Assembly: GCA_020744225.1 (NCBI GenBank)
Contig: JAGMWG010000001.1
Span: forward strand, 868,001-932,000
Source: Paraphoma chrysanthemicola
Taxonomy: Eukaryota > Ascomycota > Dothideomycetes > Pleosporales > Phaeosphaeriaceae
DNA length: 64,000 bases
Reading direction: 5' to 3'
A model generated the notes under the pieces. The model worked only from the letters and a program-made list of their open reading frames with translations. It was not told the DNA's origin and did no database searches. Below are positions 10,811-22,039 of this stretch, piece after piece. Within the stretch, counting starts at the first letter, position 1; every line of letters starts with the position of its first letter. Both the position numbers and the translations under genes were made by a program.

Positions 10811-12453
10811 AGAATGAAGGTCTCAATCAAGCATTTCTAGGCGATTTGGATAGAAAAAGGCGTTCACAGGTGTTACGATATGATCAGATAGGGTCCCAAT
10901 AGATCAATGCATATTTTCTTAGCAAAACTCATTATTACTATATTACTATGTCGACCTCGCCTCAGTGAATGATATGTTCATTAATGGAGAAAATGGCAGC
11001 GATTGGTAAAAGCAAAGGCTGAAGCGCGATTGGTTGCCCTACGCTTCATCCTCATTGGTCTAAAACATCCGAAAATGGCGTGATGTAAGCACGGGAGGGA
11101 ACACCAAAGTTTCCACCAACACCACCGTTCCGACGTTCTACCCCACGCAGCCTCAGCCTCCCGTCTCACTGATCCCACGCTATACGAAAGGCACACCCAG
11201 TGGTCGCAAAATATGAAGAGATGAGATGGAGGGACCTTGACATGATAGTATTGCTGGCTTCCTGGCTTCTGGCTCCAACTCGTTTGACCTCGCGCCTAAT
11301 TTCAACAGCTATCTACCTACACAGTTGTAGGTCTTGATGTTGTGTTTTTATACACGCTTACAATCACGATTTTTTGAATAAGTAGGCTTCACATTTATGT
11401 CACGACTTATTGCGATAGAGTACGCAGTGCCCTCAACACACAAGGTCTAGAAGTCGGTGAGTGATGCATTGCGTCGACCTCCACATCTGACCGGCCGGGT
11501 CAGTGGCATACGGACTGCAGGATCGATGCGCCGATGGCCTCCAATGGCACTTTGACGATTCCGTTCGACTGCCGCACAGCGGTCTGAGCAGAGCTTGTTT
11601 TTCACCAAAGTGCTTGCGGGGGTCAAAGATGCCCTCAAGAACAACCCATCAAAAGTAAGACATCAGCAGCGCACCCGCCAATTGTCAAGCACTCGAGCGG
11701 TGAAAGCCGTGTAACACCGCCACGCTTGTATCGGTTGAGCTGCAAAGCTTACTGGAGGAGCGGCGCGCAGCCGCAGAAGCTTATTCGAGCCGTGCATGTT
11801 GTCAGCCGCACGGCACTCTTGGCGAGCGCCATGATCACAAGTAAAGATACGATAGCATCAGCTATCAGGCGCAGCTTACCATTGGCATATTACCCGTGGA
11901 CTCACTTCTTGACAGACACGATATGAGCTTACTCGGTACCACCCGACTACGCCTCAAGCTGCAAGACGGTACGTACCAAAATTGGCACCAAATACGGCCT
12001 GCTCCATCTCCACCATCTGCCACGACCCCAAAGCATCGTGGCGATGAAGTGTGGCCGTGGGTCAGTACCAAACATCTCACACTGTCTCATAGCCTCCTTA
12101 GGCCTGGAATTAGCTTCCAGTATCTTTCTATAGCCCTTCCTGAGGGCCTTGCACCATTCAGTGGGGCGGTCTGGCGCCATGCGAGTCGAATCAGCATGCA
12201 GTACTGCCGTGCTACGTTGATGCATCGACGAGTAAGCGTGATGAGGTTCTGAGATGCAGATGCGCTGGTAGCATCCTCCACGGTATAAGTGACAAGAGGT
12301 TGCACTACTTGGCTGGACCATCAGATCAACAAACACCAAAGCATCCAAGCATCCATAAGAAGCTTCGCATTATCTTTTATCTTCTCTCTACAACTGCATC
12401 AACCATACATCACCTGCCTTTTCTTTCATTGTTCTCCCCCAGTCTCAATCACA
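10811..12453. other. intergenic, no gene seen
   Basis: 1.6 kb with open frames up to 133 codons on the minus strand (11947-12348) that lack splice support and motifs. The 3' part holds a pyrimidine-rich stretch just upstream of ATG 12454, as expected for a fungal core promoter. Confidence 0.5.
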
Positions 12454-13895
12454 ATGCTTTCCAGCCCTTTTGTCCTCCTGGCAATAGCTGCCTTGGCCTA
12501 CAAACTATGGCAGGCCTTCTACATCTCAAACGACAAGAACACAAAGGTGTCTTCCAAGCTCAAGGCACTCGAAAGAAGCCATGAGACCGGAGGAGCTTTG
12601 TCCAACATGGTTCAGGCCGACGGCGCTGGAAGCTGGCCACCAAAAGCCACCCATGGCGCGGGTTGGCCCAGCGAACTTTTGCCATTCCACGAGATCTACC
12701 TGGAGATGATTCCACTGCTGTCCTCCTCAAATCCATCCCTCGATGATGCTGTCAACATCGAGCGTCGCGACCAATTCCGCGCTCTCATGTCCAAGAAGCT
12801 CAATGAGCGTGTCGATATGGCTCGCGTCCAGGCACTCATCTCTTCAATCGAGGCCGGCAACTGGAGCGGTTGCTCTCGTCAAGCTTATAACGGTTTCTAC
12901 TGCTGCATCGGTGTTCTGCGTCACTCCTACCGCTGGGCGATCATTCCTCTTGTCAGGGTCGTCCAAGAGGAGAGGATCGTTGAATTTCCCGCGCAACTCG
13001 AGACTACATGGAGGCACCTTCAGCAAAACTTTGGCGTCGACTCTGATAGCGGCAGCAACACTTCCAACGTCCTGCTCAACTTCAACCAAAAAGGCGAGAG
13101 GGCATACAAGATCAACATGGACATCTCTGAGCTCGTTACCTCAACCGAGGAAGCCTTTTTCCGCATGTTCTACGACGTTGAAGTCATGGTATGTCACACT
13201 TCCCAGCAATGAGCTTTTGTGAGTAAGCACATTTCTAACAGTTCATTTAGGCCTATCCAATGTACCAAAAGATGGTTGCAGCATACATCTCCTACGAACA
13301 GGGCAAGAAATCAGAATGCCTGAAGCACATGGAAGACATCAACTCTCAACTCCGCGAGCTCCTCCGAGTCTTCTACCAGAATCTTGTCGAGTCTCGCGTG
13401 TCCAAGGGCGTTTGGCTCAGCTACTGCCAGAGCTTCCAAGCCTGGGGAGCCGGACGCATGATCAACGGCGAATTCGTCGAGTTCGACGGTGTCTCTGGAA
13501 GCCACAACCTGTGCTTCATGGTTATCGACGCCTTCTTGGGCATGAAGAGCTACATGAACGACCAGAACCTCGGCCGATACATCCCACAGAACCAGCGAAA
13601 CTTGATCTCCACATTCAGGAGGAACTCCTTCTTCGACAGACTCCACGGTGATGAGGATAAGGAGATTTCCGACCAGTTTGGCAAGATCATCCAGCATCTC
13701 AAGGTCTTCCGCTCGGCTCATCGCGCTCGTGTCATGCCTTACCTCGCTCAACCAGCTCCAGAGCGGATGATGATGACCGCTGGCAAGTCATTCAACGAGC
13801 CCGGCAACGATGACGCGCACTTGAAGGTTCTGGACAACATGCTTGTCTCGAGATTGAAGGACACCATCGCCATGGCCAGCAAGCTGCTGTCATAG
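12454..13895 (+). CDS. indoleamine 2,3-dioxygenase-like haem protein
   Basis: Two exons 12454-13188 and 13251-13895 with a 62-base intron; 459 residues. The C-terminal half resembles the indoleamine 2,3-dioxygenase/PrnB superfamily: a helical region, a DGVSGSHNL...IDAFLGM segment (about 325-343), GRYIPQNQRNLI (about 353-364) in the place of the family's MRxYMPxxHRxFL, and FRSAHRARVMPYL (about 398-410) in the place of the proximal-haem-histidine helix, with His near residue 402. The usual GGSAxQSS loop is not conserved, so tryptophan may not be the substrate. The N-terminus is a hydrophobic segment (about residues 1-20), suggesting a membrane anchor or signal, which is unusual for a cytosolic haem dioxygenase. 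The start at 12454 is the first ATG leading into that segment. Function is inferred from fold only. Confidence 0.65.
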
Positions 13896-15252
13896 CCGAC
13901 CACGATCAGGGGTGGAAACATTTCCGGATTGTACATGGGCGACGATGTGCCGTTTCATTTGTCTCAAAATACTAGAAGGCTTTAGATATACACGACTGTA
14001 ACGCTTTAGAGGGCATAAGCATGGAAGGAGTTTACATTTAGCGGGCGTTCTTCGGATAGCTGGTCACTGCATAGCAATGTTCAATTTTTACAACTATTCA
14101 TATCCCTTGGAGTGAGAGTCTATCGCTAATGCAATTGTCTTACTATACGCACAAGCACTCAAGACATAAATTGTGACCATGGACCTAATTGATGTCCCAT
14201 GCTCGTGGAGCTACATTGGTACCCTCACGCGAAACATCAATGATGTCGCGAATGTGCCCAATAGAATGGTAATTGACTTGAAGCCTAGTATGAGGGCTCT
14301 TGGGAGCACACCCGGTTCGTATCAGCAGGGGGCAGTTGCCGCACCATGAAGAGATCGTTCTGGAAGGACCATGGGGTCGAAAACAAGAACCGGTCGTTGC
14401 GCAGACCAATCGCGCATCTCGGAAAATTTGTTTGATCGCCACAAGCACTCCGCATATCCAGGCGTCTCAATCGCTGGGCTTGAGATCGGCCCTGTGGGGG
14501 CAAGCGAACACAGCCACAGTGCAGCCCTGTAAGCGACCATGTCACGTGACGATTGGTCGGTGGCCCATGGTGTGCGCTATGACGGCCCGTTCCCGTAGGC
14601 GCCTGTTGGAGTCTCGGTGATCATCTCTGAATTTGGCTGCCTTGCATAAGCTCAGCATTACGTGGTGGCGCGGTCCCGCGATGTAATTCGGGCAGTGGGG
14701 CAGCCCAGGGCGCTAGGACCAAAATCTGACAGGATGCGGCTGACAGCCAGGCGCAGACACTTCACTTATACGGAAGTATAAGCGAAAATAAACCCAACCG
14801 TCTTCAAAAGCTTGGTACACGCCCAGCTATACTAAGCCTCACCACGTTTTGTACAACTCAGCCTGTACGATCGCGAGAGGAATGCACGGCCCACTGCGCC
14901 CCTACCTTTTTAGGTCAGGTTTCAGGTCCTAACTTTCTAAGGTCACGCTTTTGGGACCCATCTTTTCGGCTGTGTCAGTGGAGGCTCGTGAGGCTCGTAT
15001 CAGCTAGTGCAGTACATCCGCCGGAGAGCGAGAGCAGTAACCGTAGTGAGACAGCAACAACGAGGCGCGGTGGTAAAAATATACTGCCAGCTGAGTGAGC
15101 TGTCCAAAGCTTCCCGAGGTCAAGATGGAAGCCGCAGCACCATACCAAGTTCCATCATATCTCCTTATCGTTACTATCCTCAATGTTTTGCTCATGAGCA
15201 AGACGACAAGTTTTCAGCTTTTCATTTCTCAAGTTCAATCTAGTGGCCCAAC
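13896..15252. other. intergenic, no gene seen
   Basis: Between the dioxygenase-like gene and the MFS gene, both on the plus strand. Open frames of about 100 codons near 14300-14620 occur on both strands and have no support. Probably the transporter's promoter. Confidence 0.5.
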
Positions 15253-17285
15253 ATGTCAGTCCGCAGGCCAAGCATGTCTCTCCGTAATCCCGCATTTCCG
15301 TCACGAACATACAGTCGAATGTCATCATGGAGGAAACCTCTTCGAATTCCCAGCGTCAGGCAGCCGAGTTCCGACGTCTCTCCAATAACCAACGCAGACA
15401 TAGTTGAGCAATACTATGGAGGTTGGCATCCACATGAGCACCATGACGACGATACACCTCTCATTCAGCGGGCATGGCTCGAACCACTCGATAGCATCAT
15501 GTCAGATAGCACGAGCGAGCAGTGGAAGAACCCATTTCCCACAATACCTGTCCCGAGCGAACCATTTGTCGGCGCATGCTATCCAATGCCAACTGTCAAG
15601 ACAGCCGAACCAATATTGCTAGATCATGACCCCAAGTTCGAAGTCACATGGTTGAAGGATGGTTCAGATATGCCAAAGAACTGGCCTGCATGGTATCGAG
15701 GGATCATATTAGCATGCATATCATTTGCAACACTAGTAGTGTGAGTAGCAATTCCCTTGTCACGGCACAAAGCATCATCGACTTGCAGCTGACAGCTTCC
15801 CAGTATCATGACATCGACCGCCTACTCACCCGGTATACCCGGCATGATGAAGGACTTCGGCATCGAGAATAAGACGATACCCATCCTCGGCGTTACAACA
15901 TACCTCTTCGGCCTTGCTCTAGGGCCTCTCGTCTTGGCTCCGTTGAGTGAGATGTACGGACGGCGGCCGGTATACATCGTTTCACTACTCATGTTTTCCA
16001 TCTTCACAATTCCGAGCGCCGTTGCGCGAAACCTCGAAACTATACTCGTAACAAGATTTTTCGCTGCGTTTGCTGGCTCGGTGGTCATGTCCGGCGCACC
16101 CGGAACACTCAACGATATTAGCGATGACAGTACAAGGACCAAGTACATTTCCATTTGGATTCTTGGCGCAGTCAATGGGGTATGTACTATCCTTTTACAA
16201 TTATGTAACATGGCCAGAAGCTGACATTATGTTATAGCCAGTCATTGGACCTGTCTTCGCGGGCATCATCTTCCAGTACGCTGGCTGGCGATGGATCAGT
16301 TGGTGGCTCGTCATCCTCGCGTTCGTCTCCTGCGGTCTGATGGCATGCATCAAAGAAACCAACGGCAACGCCATCCTGAGGCAACGGTGCGAGATACTCA
16401 AGACAATCGATGGTAGGTATTGGACTCGAGCCAGTGCCGGTGAAGACATTCCGATCCGCGAGCGCCTCAACGCATCCGTACGACAGCCCATAGTCATGAT
16501 TTTCACGGAACCTATCTGGTAAGTTCTGCCTAATATGCAAAGATCATGCGCAACCAGGCTAACATGCTCACAGCACATTCTGGGACTTCTACGTTGGTCT
16601 CGTCTACGCCATCCTTTACCTCTGCATCGTCGGCTACCCCATCGTCTTCACTCAAATCCGGGGCTGGAGTCCTGCCGTAGCCAGTAAGTCCCTCCAACTC
16701 CAACTTCTACTCATCATCAATAATACTAACGTCCTCGCAGATCTCCCATTCCTCACCATGGGCCTAGGCAGCGTCGTTACCGTCTTCGCCGAGCCGAAAC
16801 TTCGCAGCCTCATCAAGCGCCTCAGCAGCCAGTCGACTGGCGACTCAGCGGAATCTGTCTTACCCATTATTCTCATCGGTGGCACATTAATCCCGTTGGG
16901 GCAACTTCTTTTCGCAGTATCCGCAGCTCCACCAAACTCACCCGTCGTCGCCATCCTCGCTGGATTTCCCCTTGGCGTAGGCAACATGCTTATATTCCTC
17001 TACGTCGCAAGTTATCTCGCAGCTTGCTACAAGTCGCACGCAGCTAGTGCTTTGGCTGGGCATGCATCGACACGGTACATGGGTGCTGCATTATTACCTT
17101 TATTGGCGCCGGTTATGTACAAGCGTCTTGGACCGCTGGTGACGGGGATGATCTTGATGGCGATATTAACGGTGCTCGCTGCAGTGCCGATAATCTTCAT
17201 GAAGAAGGGAGACTATTTCAAGTCGAGGAGTAAGCTGGCGCATGGGAGCGATGTATGTAAACAAAAAGGGTGCAAGTCAACATGA
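15253..17285 (+). CDS. MFS transporter, DHA1 (drug:H+ antiporter) type
   Basis: Five exons 15253-15740, 15804-16179, 16238-16518, 16574-16683 and 16741-17285, with introns of 55-63 bases; 599 residues. A hydrophilic N-terminal tail of about 145 residues is followed by NWPAWYRGI, the usual entry to helix 1 in DHA1 transporters of filamentous fungi. The loop 2-3 signature APLSEMYGRRPVY and the helix 5 region GPVFAGIIFQYAGWRW follow, with about twelve membrane segments in total. It likely exports small molecules or polyamines across the plasma membrane using the proton gradient. It lies between oxidative enzymes and an esterase, so export of a local metabolite is conceivable, but no biosynthetic core enzyme is present. 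Confidence 0.9.
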
Positions 17286-18028
17286 TTGTGGTAATGTAGA
17301 GCGAATTTATACTTGTAATGATTCATCTCATCGTCCCATGTCTACCAACGGTATTTCGGGTGAAGAAATCACTGAGCTGGATTGACCCGCGTCTACTTCG
17401 ATTTACGTGAACAGATACGCTAGTAAGGTAACGAGTTGGGACGACCCCACCAACACATCGACACATTCAATGACAACATACCTATTATGGCGCGATAGTG
17501 ACAGCATCGCGCCTCAGAACATTGAAGGAACGTCGAGAATACTTCGAAGCGTTCGGCCTTTTCTCTTTTCTCCGCTTTTTGTGTACATGTATACTCCAGG
17601 CCTAATCTTTGGTGAGCGACCACCTAGGGTAAATCCCTCTTGAAGAGTGGAGGTAAAGGCGGATCCATCGTCTCTCGCAAACACCTTATCACCGTCAGCT
17701 ACTTCTGGCGCCGAACGGACTTGATCGGATGCAACCTAGAGAATAACAATTATACGCAACAGACGCGGAGATAAGTGGGACATGGTGGGGCATTTGCCGA
17801 TAGCGGATCCACTCAGAAAGATAGCAACTATCCCGGTAATGAACAGAAGGATGTCAGCATTGTGCACTAGCAACTTCGAACGGATGTTGTTATTAAAGCT
17901 GATTGAGTAGAATGCTTGAATCAGTCGCTTGTTGATGTAATGCCAACTTGAATTACATTTTGAAGGTGCGTATAGCAACTATCCATAACTACCTAGCTAT
18001 GTAACGGGCTAGAGCGATTGCTGACAAC
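17286..18028. other. intergenic, no gene seen
   Basis: Short frames only. Upstream region of the carboxylesterase. Confidence 0.5.
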
Positions 18029-19736
18029 ATGCTAGTCACAGAACAAGTTTTCGAACCGATGTCAAAGCCCCAGGTGCTCATCCCTCAGGGAACTGTCGTA
18101 GGCAGTGTTGTACAGGAAGATTATCCCTACGCAATTGAGGCTTTCAAAGGTGTTCCATATGCGTTACCGCCAGTAGGGGAGCGTCGCTTTCGACCACCGA
18201 AGAAAGTAGAACCAGGCAACCAGACCATTGACGCCTCGCAATTTGGTGCTAGAGCTCCAGCGCAACAATTCATCAAGATTGGACCGACGCTCGACGAAAG
18301 TGAAGACTGCCTCACTGTGAATGTGTTTCGGCAAGCACGTCATAACACATCGGTAGCTCTGCCGGTTGCGATTTATATTCATGGCGGAGCCTATAATCGC
18401 GGAAATGCAGCGATGCACGATACTGCATCCATGGTAGGATGGTCTGAGTCTCCATTCATTGCGGTTTCGTTTAATTACCGTATTGGAGCACTAGGCTTTC
18501 TCCCATCGAAGCTGAGCGCTGCCGAAGGTGCACTCAATTTGGGATTGAAAGATCAGATCTGTCTATTTGAATGGGTGGAAGAAAATATTAAGTACTTCGG
18601 AGGTGACAAAGACAACGTTACCTTAGTTGGTCTCTCAGCTGGCGCACACTCGGTATGTATGAGTTTTTCGAGCTTCCATCGACACATACTGACACAATCA
18701 ACCATAGATTGGTCATCACATATTAGATTATGAGGAGGGTAAGGCGCCAAAATTCAACCGAGTTATCATAGAGTCTGGCGCGGCAACATCCAGAGCAGTC
18801 CGCAATCCGGATGCTGAGATTCACGAAATGCAGTTCAAGGACTTCCTAAAAGAAGTCGACTGCCCGCCATCGCTACCCGAGTCGGAGATCTTTAGTTACC
18901 TTCGAAAACTCCCAACCTCGGCAATTGCCAAGGCCCAAACAAGTGTATTCCAAAAATACAATCCGAGTCTGCGTTGGGCGTTCCAGCCCGTTATCGATAA
19001 TGAAATTATTCGCGGCCGCCCAATTGATGTATGGCGAGCCGGTAAATGGCACAATGTGCCAATCATGACCGGATTTCAGGGCAATGAGGGTTCACTGTAT
19101 GTGAACAAGAAGATGTCTACGTCCGCCGAATTCCTGGACTTCTGGAAGACGTTATTGCCACAGCTGAGCGACGAAGACGTCCAAACAATACATCGACTGT
19201 ATCCCGATCCCAACGAAGTACCCGAATCCTACTACAAGGAGACGAGACTTGAGCATGGCGTGGGCGCAATGTACAAACGCATCGAGGCGGCATATGCGCA
19301 GTACGCCTATGTAGCGCCAATTCGACAAACTGCTTTCTTCGCCAGTGAGAAAGTGCCCGTATACCTTTACCACTGGGCAATGAGACGAAGCATCGTAAAT
19401 GGGGCTGCTCATGCTGACAACATGTACTATGAAGTACGGGACCCAGCCTTTCACGCGGTTTCCAAGAGTCAGGACGAGTTGTCGGGCATATTGCACGCTT
19501 ACGTCACTAGCTTCATCACTACTGGCAGCCCGAATGGACTTGAAGGCACGTATAGAACCAGGCCTGAATGGAAGAGCTACAATCGAGCTGAACCGGAGGT
19601 GATGATCTTTGGAAAAGATAATACGGAAATGATTGGGGGTGAACATATTGGAGAACCCGCGATGATGGTCAAGGACGACTATGCAAAGGAAGAGAGCGAT
19701 TTCTGGTGGTCGAAGGTCGAGCTATCTCAGCAGTAG
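18029..19736 (+). CDS. type-B carboxylesterase/lipase
   Basis: Two exons 18029-18652 and 18708-19736 with a 55-base intron; 550 residues, normal for the COesterase family of alpha/beta hydrolases. Motifs: AFKGVPYALPPVGERRFRPP near the N-terminus, EDCLTVNVF before the oxyanion region, IYIHGGAY, nucleophile elbow GLSAG with Ser near residue 203 at the end of exon 1, an acidic residue in GNEGSLY, and the catalytic His in GAAHADNMYYEV. The triad therefore appears complete. There is no clear signal peptide from ATG 18029 or from the alternative ATG at 18059, so an intracellular enzyme is more likely than a secreted one. Substrate cannot be told from sequence. Confidence 0.92.
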
Positions 19737-20090
19737 TTTACCTCTAAATACAACTTTTCCAATAAACGGTACGCATGCCTATAGCACGAGATTCAGTGAC
19801 GTGGCAGTGTGCTTGGTACGACATCTAACAATGGAAGGAATGGCGAGCAAGAGCTTCAGATCAAGCAGAGCATGCAAAGTCATTGTCTGCAGGATAGAGA
19901 TACATATTCAAGAGCAATGAAGGAGAGAACAGAACGAAGAGCGAAACGAGCGATTTGGCAGGAGCTCTTCAGCCTTTACGTCATACCCGAAGAATGCGTC
20001 CAATACGATAACGTAAAAGTTGACTGCGGTAAAGAACTCATTTCTTAGATTTCGACCTCATTGATGACGAGACTGATATCGTGTACATCC
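19737..20090. other. convergent 3' region
   Basis: 354 bases between the convergent ends of the carboxylesterase and the D-amino-acid oxidase. No gene seen. Confidence 0.5.
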
Positions 20091-21325
20091 TCATAGTTTG
20101 GCCCGTACTTGTGTCTCGTTGACAAGAGCAACAACCTCCTCGGCACAGCCATATGATCCTTGATAGCCCCAGCCAGCATGGCCATAGTTATGTACCACCC
20201 AAGTGCCTTCAATCTTCTCCTTTTCGAGTCGCACACCAGCTTCTCTCCCCGGTCGTAGGCCAACCCCATGCCGAATTATGTCGAGATCCTCCGCACCTTT
20301 GCTGTTCGTCAATTCAGGAGCTATTCTCACTGCTCTTTGCATGATGCGATTGGCGATGTTAAGATCTGGCTGGCTTTCCCAATTACCGTTCTGCATCGTG
20401 CCGCCCAGAATTGTGCCGCCGCCAGTGGCTCGCGTCATCATATAGCAGGCATGGTCGTCGCCGTCGTCCGTTCCAGATACGCAAATCATTTGTGGTGCCA
20501 CGTTTCTCACCAGCACTGTCTGGCCACGGATCGGAAACATGGTTTTATCCATCACACCACCTAGCTTCGCAGCCGATAGTCCTGTCGCATTGACAATGAC
20601 ATCGACTTTGTAGCCAGGACCGAGTGAGCGGATATCCAAGACGTGAGACAGTGCTTCACGGTGGAATGTCACGCCATTGGCGCGGCATTGTCCTACGAGC
20701 CACGGTAGGTAAAGAGCAGGATTGACACAAACAGATCCAAACTCACATCCTGATGCAATTCCTGGCGGCAATTCATCTGCTCGAAGGTCTCTGTAGTCGT
20801 CGACAAGATCGCGATACCAAGGGTTTTCCGCAAATACGTTATTCAAGGCTGACGTTCCTCCACTTCTCAACCTTTCCAGATCCGCCGTGCGGCGATACAG
20901 TCGACTTTCTAGCATACTTAGGGAATCGAATCAAGAGATATACGGGAATCCGTACTCTGTAAATGAATTCCTGCTTCTGGTACATCCGTCGCAAGCCTCT
21001 TAAGGTAAGGCCACGTTCTCCGCTCCCAGTGACTTGCTGACGTTGTCGACATCCTTTAGAGCACGTGTCAAATGAACTCTTCATTATTAGCAGCCCCGTT
21101 GGAACTCACGGCATGAAATTCGCACCAGCCCATGGAGATGCGTATTCAATGTCATGGTCGCCAGGCATGTGCTTAGCGACGACGGCAACATTGTAGCATT
21201 GTTCCTTGGACAGCAGGTAAGCCGAGGTCAGGCCAGAAACTCCGCCTCTTTCAGTTTGTCAGTATCAGTGTCGTAAAGTGACGTACTTGTGCCATGACTT
21301 ATCCAATGACAACGATGTTAGGCAT
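20091..21325 (-). CDS. D-amino-acid oxidase, peroxisomal; first splice donor altered
   Basis: FAD enzyme that deaminates D-amino acids to 2-oxo acids with H2O2 release. Minus-strand exons 21303-21325, 21110-21247, 20956-21053, 20091-20908; introns 55, 56 and 47 bases; 358 residues, normal length. Motifs: Rossmann VVIGGGVSGL (5-14), PWAGANF, MPIRGQTV-like MFPIRGQTVLV, RHGVGLRPGREAGVRLE, and the C-terminal DAO signature HNYGHAGWGYQGSYG. The last residues are AKL, a PTS1-type peroxisomal signal. Oddity: the first intron should begin GTAAGT but reads ATAAGT (minus strand, position 21302). All frames fit only if this non-canonical site is used. If it is not, the gene makes an 8-residue stub. It is divergent from a Dal5-type permease, a sensible pairing for nitrogen use. 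Confidence 0.85.
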
Positions 21326-22039
21326 AGTGGTGAAAAACTCCGAAGGCTGCCTTATCTGGGACAGTGCTCTTGGGAGTTGTATCAAGGTCCAGATTGCATA
21401 GTCCCAAGTTGATGCTCCTGTATCGCGTCCCACTGCACTGATAATGATGATCTTGCACCCAGTTCTGAAGTTGCCGCCGTTGGGAAGTGGTCCCACTCCG
21501 GCGCATAACCAGGTAAGCTAACGGAGGCTAGTGGAACCATAACCGACGTTGTGCCGCGACCAAGCCCAAAGTAGCCACGCACTAACGGCATCTAACAGGT
21601 GCTAACGGATAACCTGCTTCCGCCCCGGCAATGGTGTTGCATTGCCATCGTCACCTGCGATACTCTCACACCATGGATCCTCACTGTATCTGTATACGAG
21701 CCCCATAGCTCCGCTATCGGTTCGGCCCCAGATATAGAGGATTGTGAGCGCATCCATCGTCGCCTTGATAACAGATAGGGACGAACATGCGGAACATTCC
21801 TGTTGCAATATGATTGGGAGGCTCGTCAACTCCGAGCTTGTTATCAATCTCCCACTTATCGAGACTCGCATCCCTGCCTATGTGCGCTCCCATACCGTGA
21901 CGTTCCTCCGATGCGGGGAAGTGTGAATTGGCTCTGACATTATGCAAGATACCAGACGCAAGCCCTCGTGTATTAAAGTTGAGGTCCCAGGCACGCAATC
22001 TCTCGTCTGAACCATCACTAGCTTCCTATTCTTCCCACC
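21326..22039. promoter_or_regulatory. shared divergent promoter region, DAAO/permease
   Basis: 714 bases between the start codons of the oxidase (minus) and the permease (plus). Divergent arrangement suggests common control, perhaps by nitrogen source; this is inference. Open frames here have no gene support. Confidence 0.4.

Noticed and set aside
11947..12348. 133-codon minus-strand frame upstream of the dioxygenase-like gene
   Set aside because: No motif, no intron support, and overlaps other chance frames of similar length.
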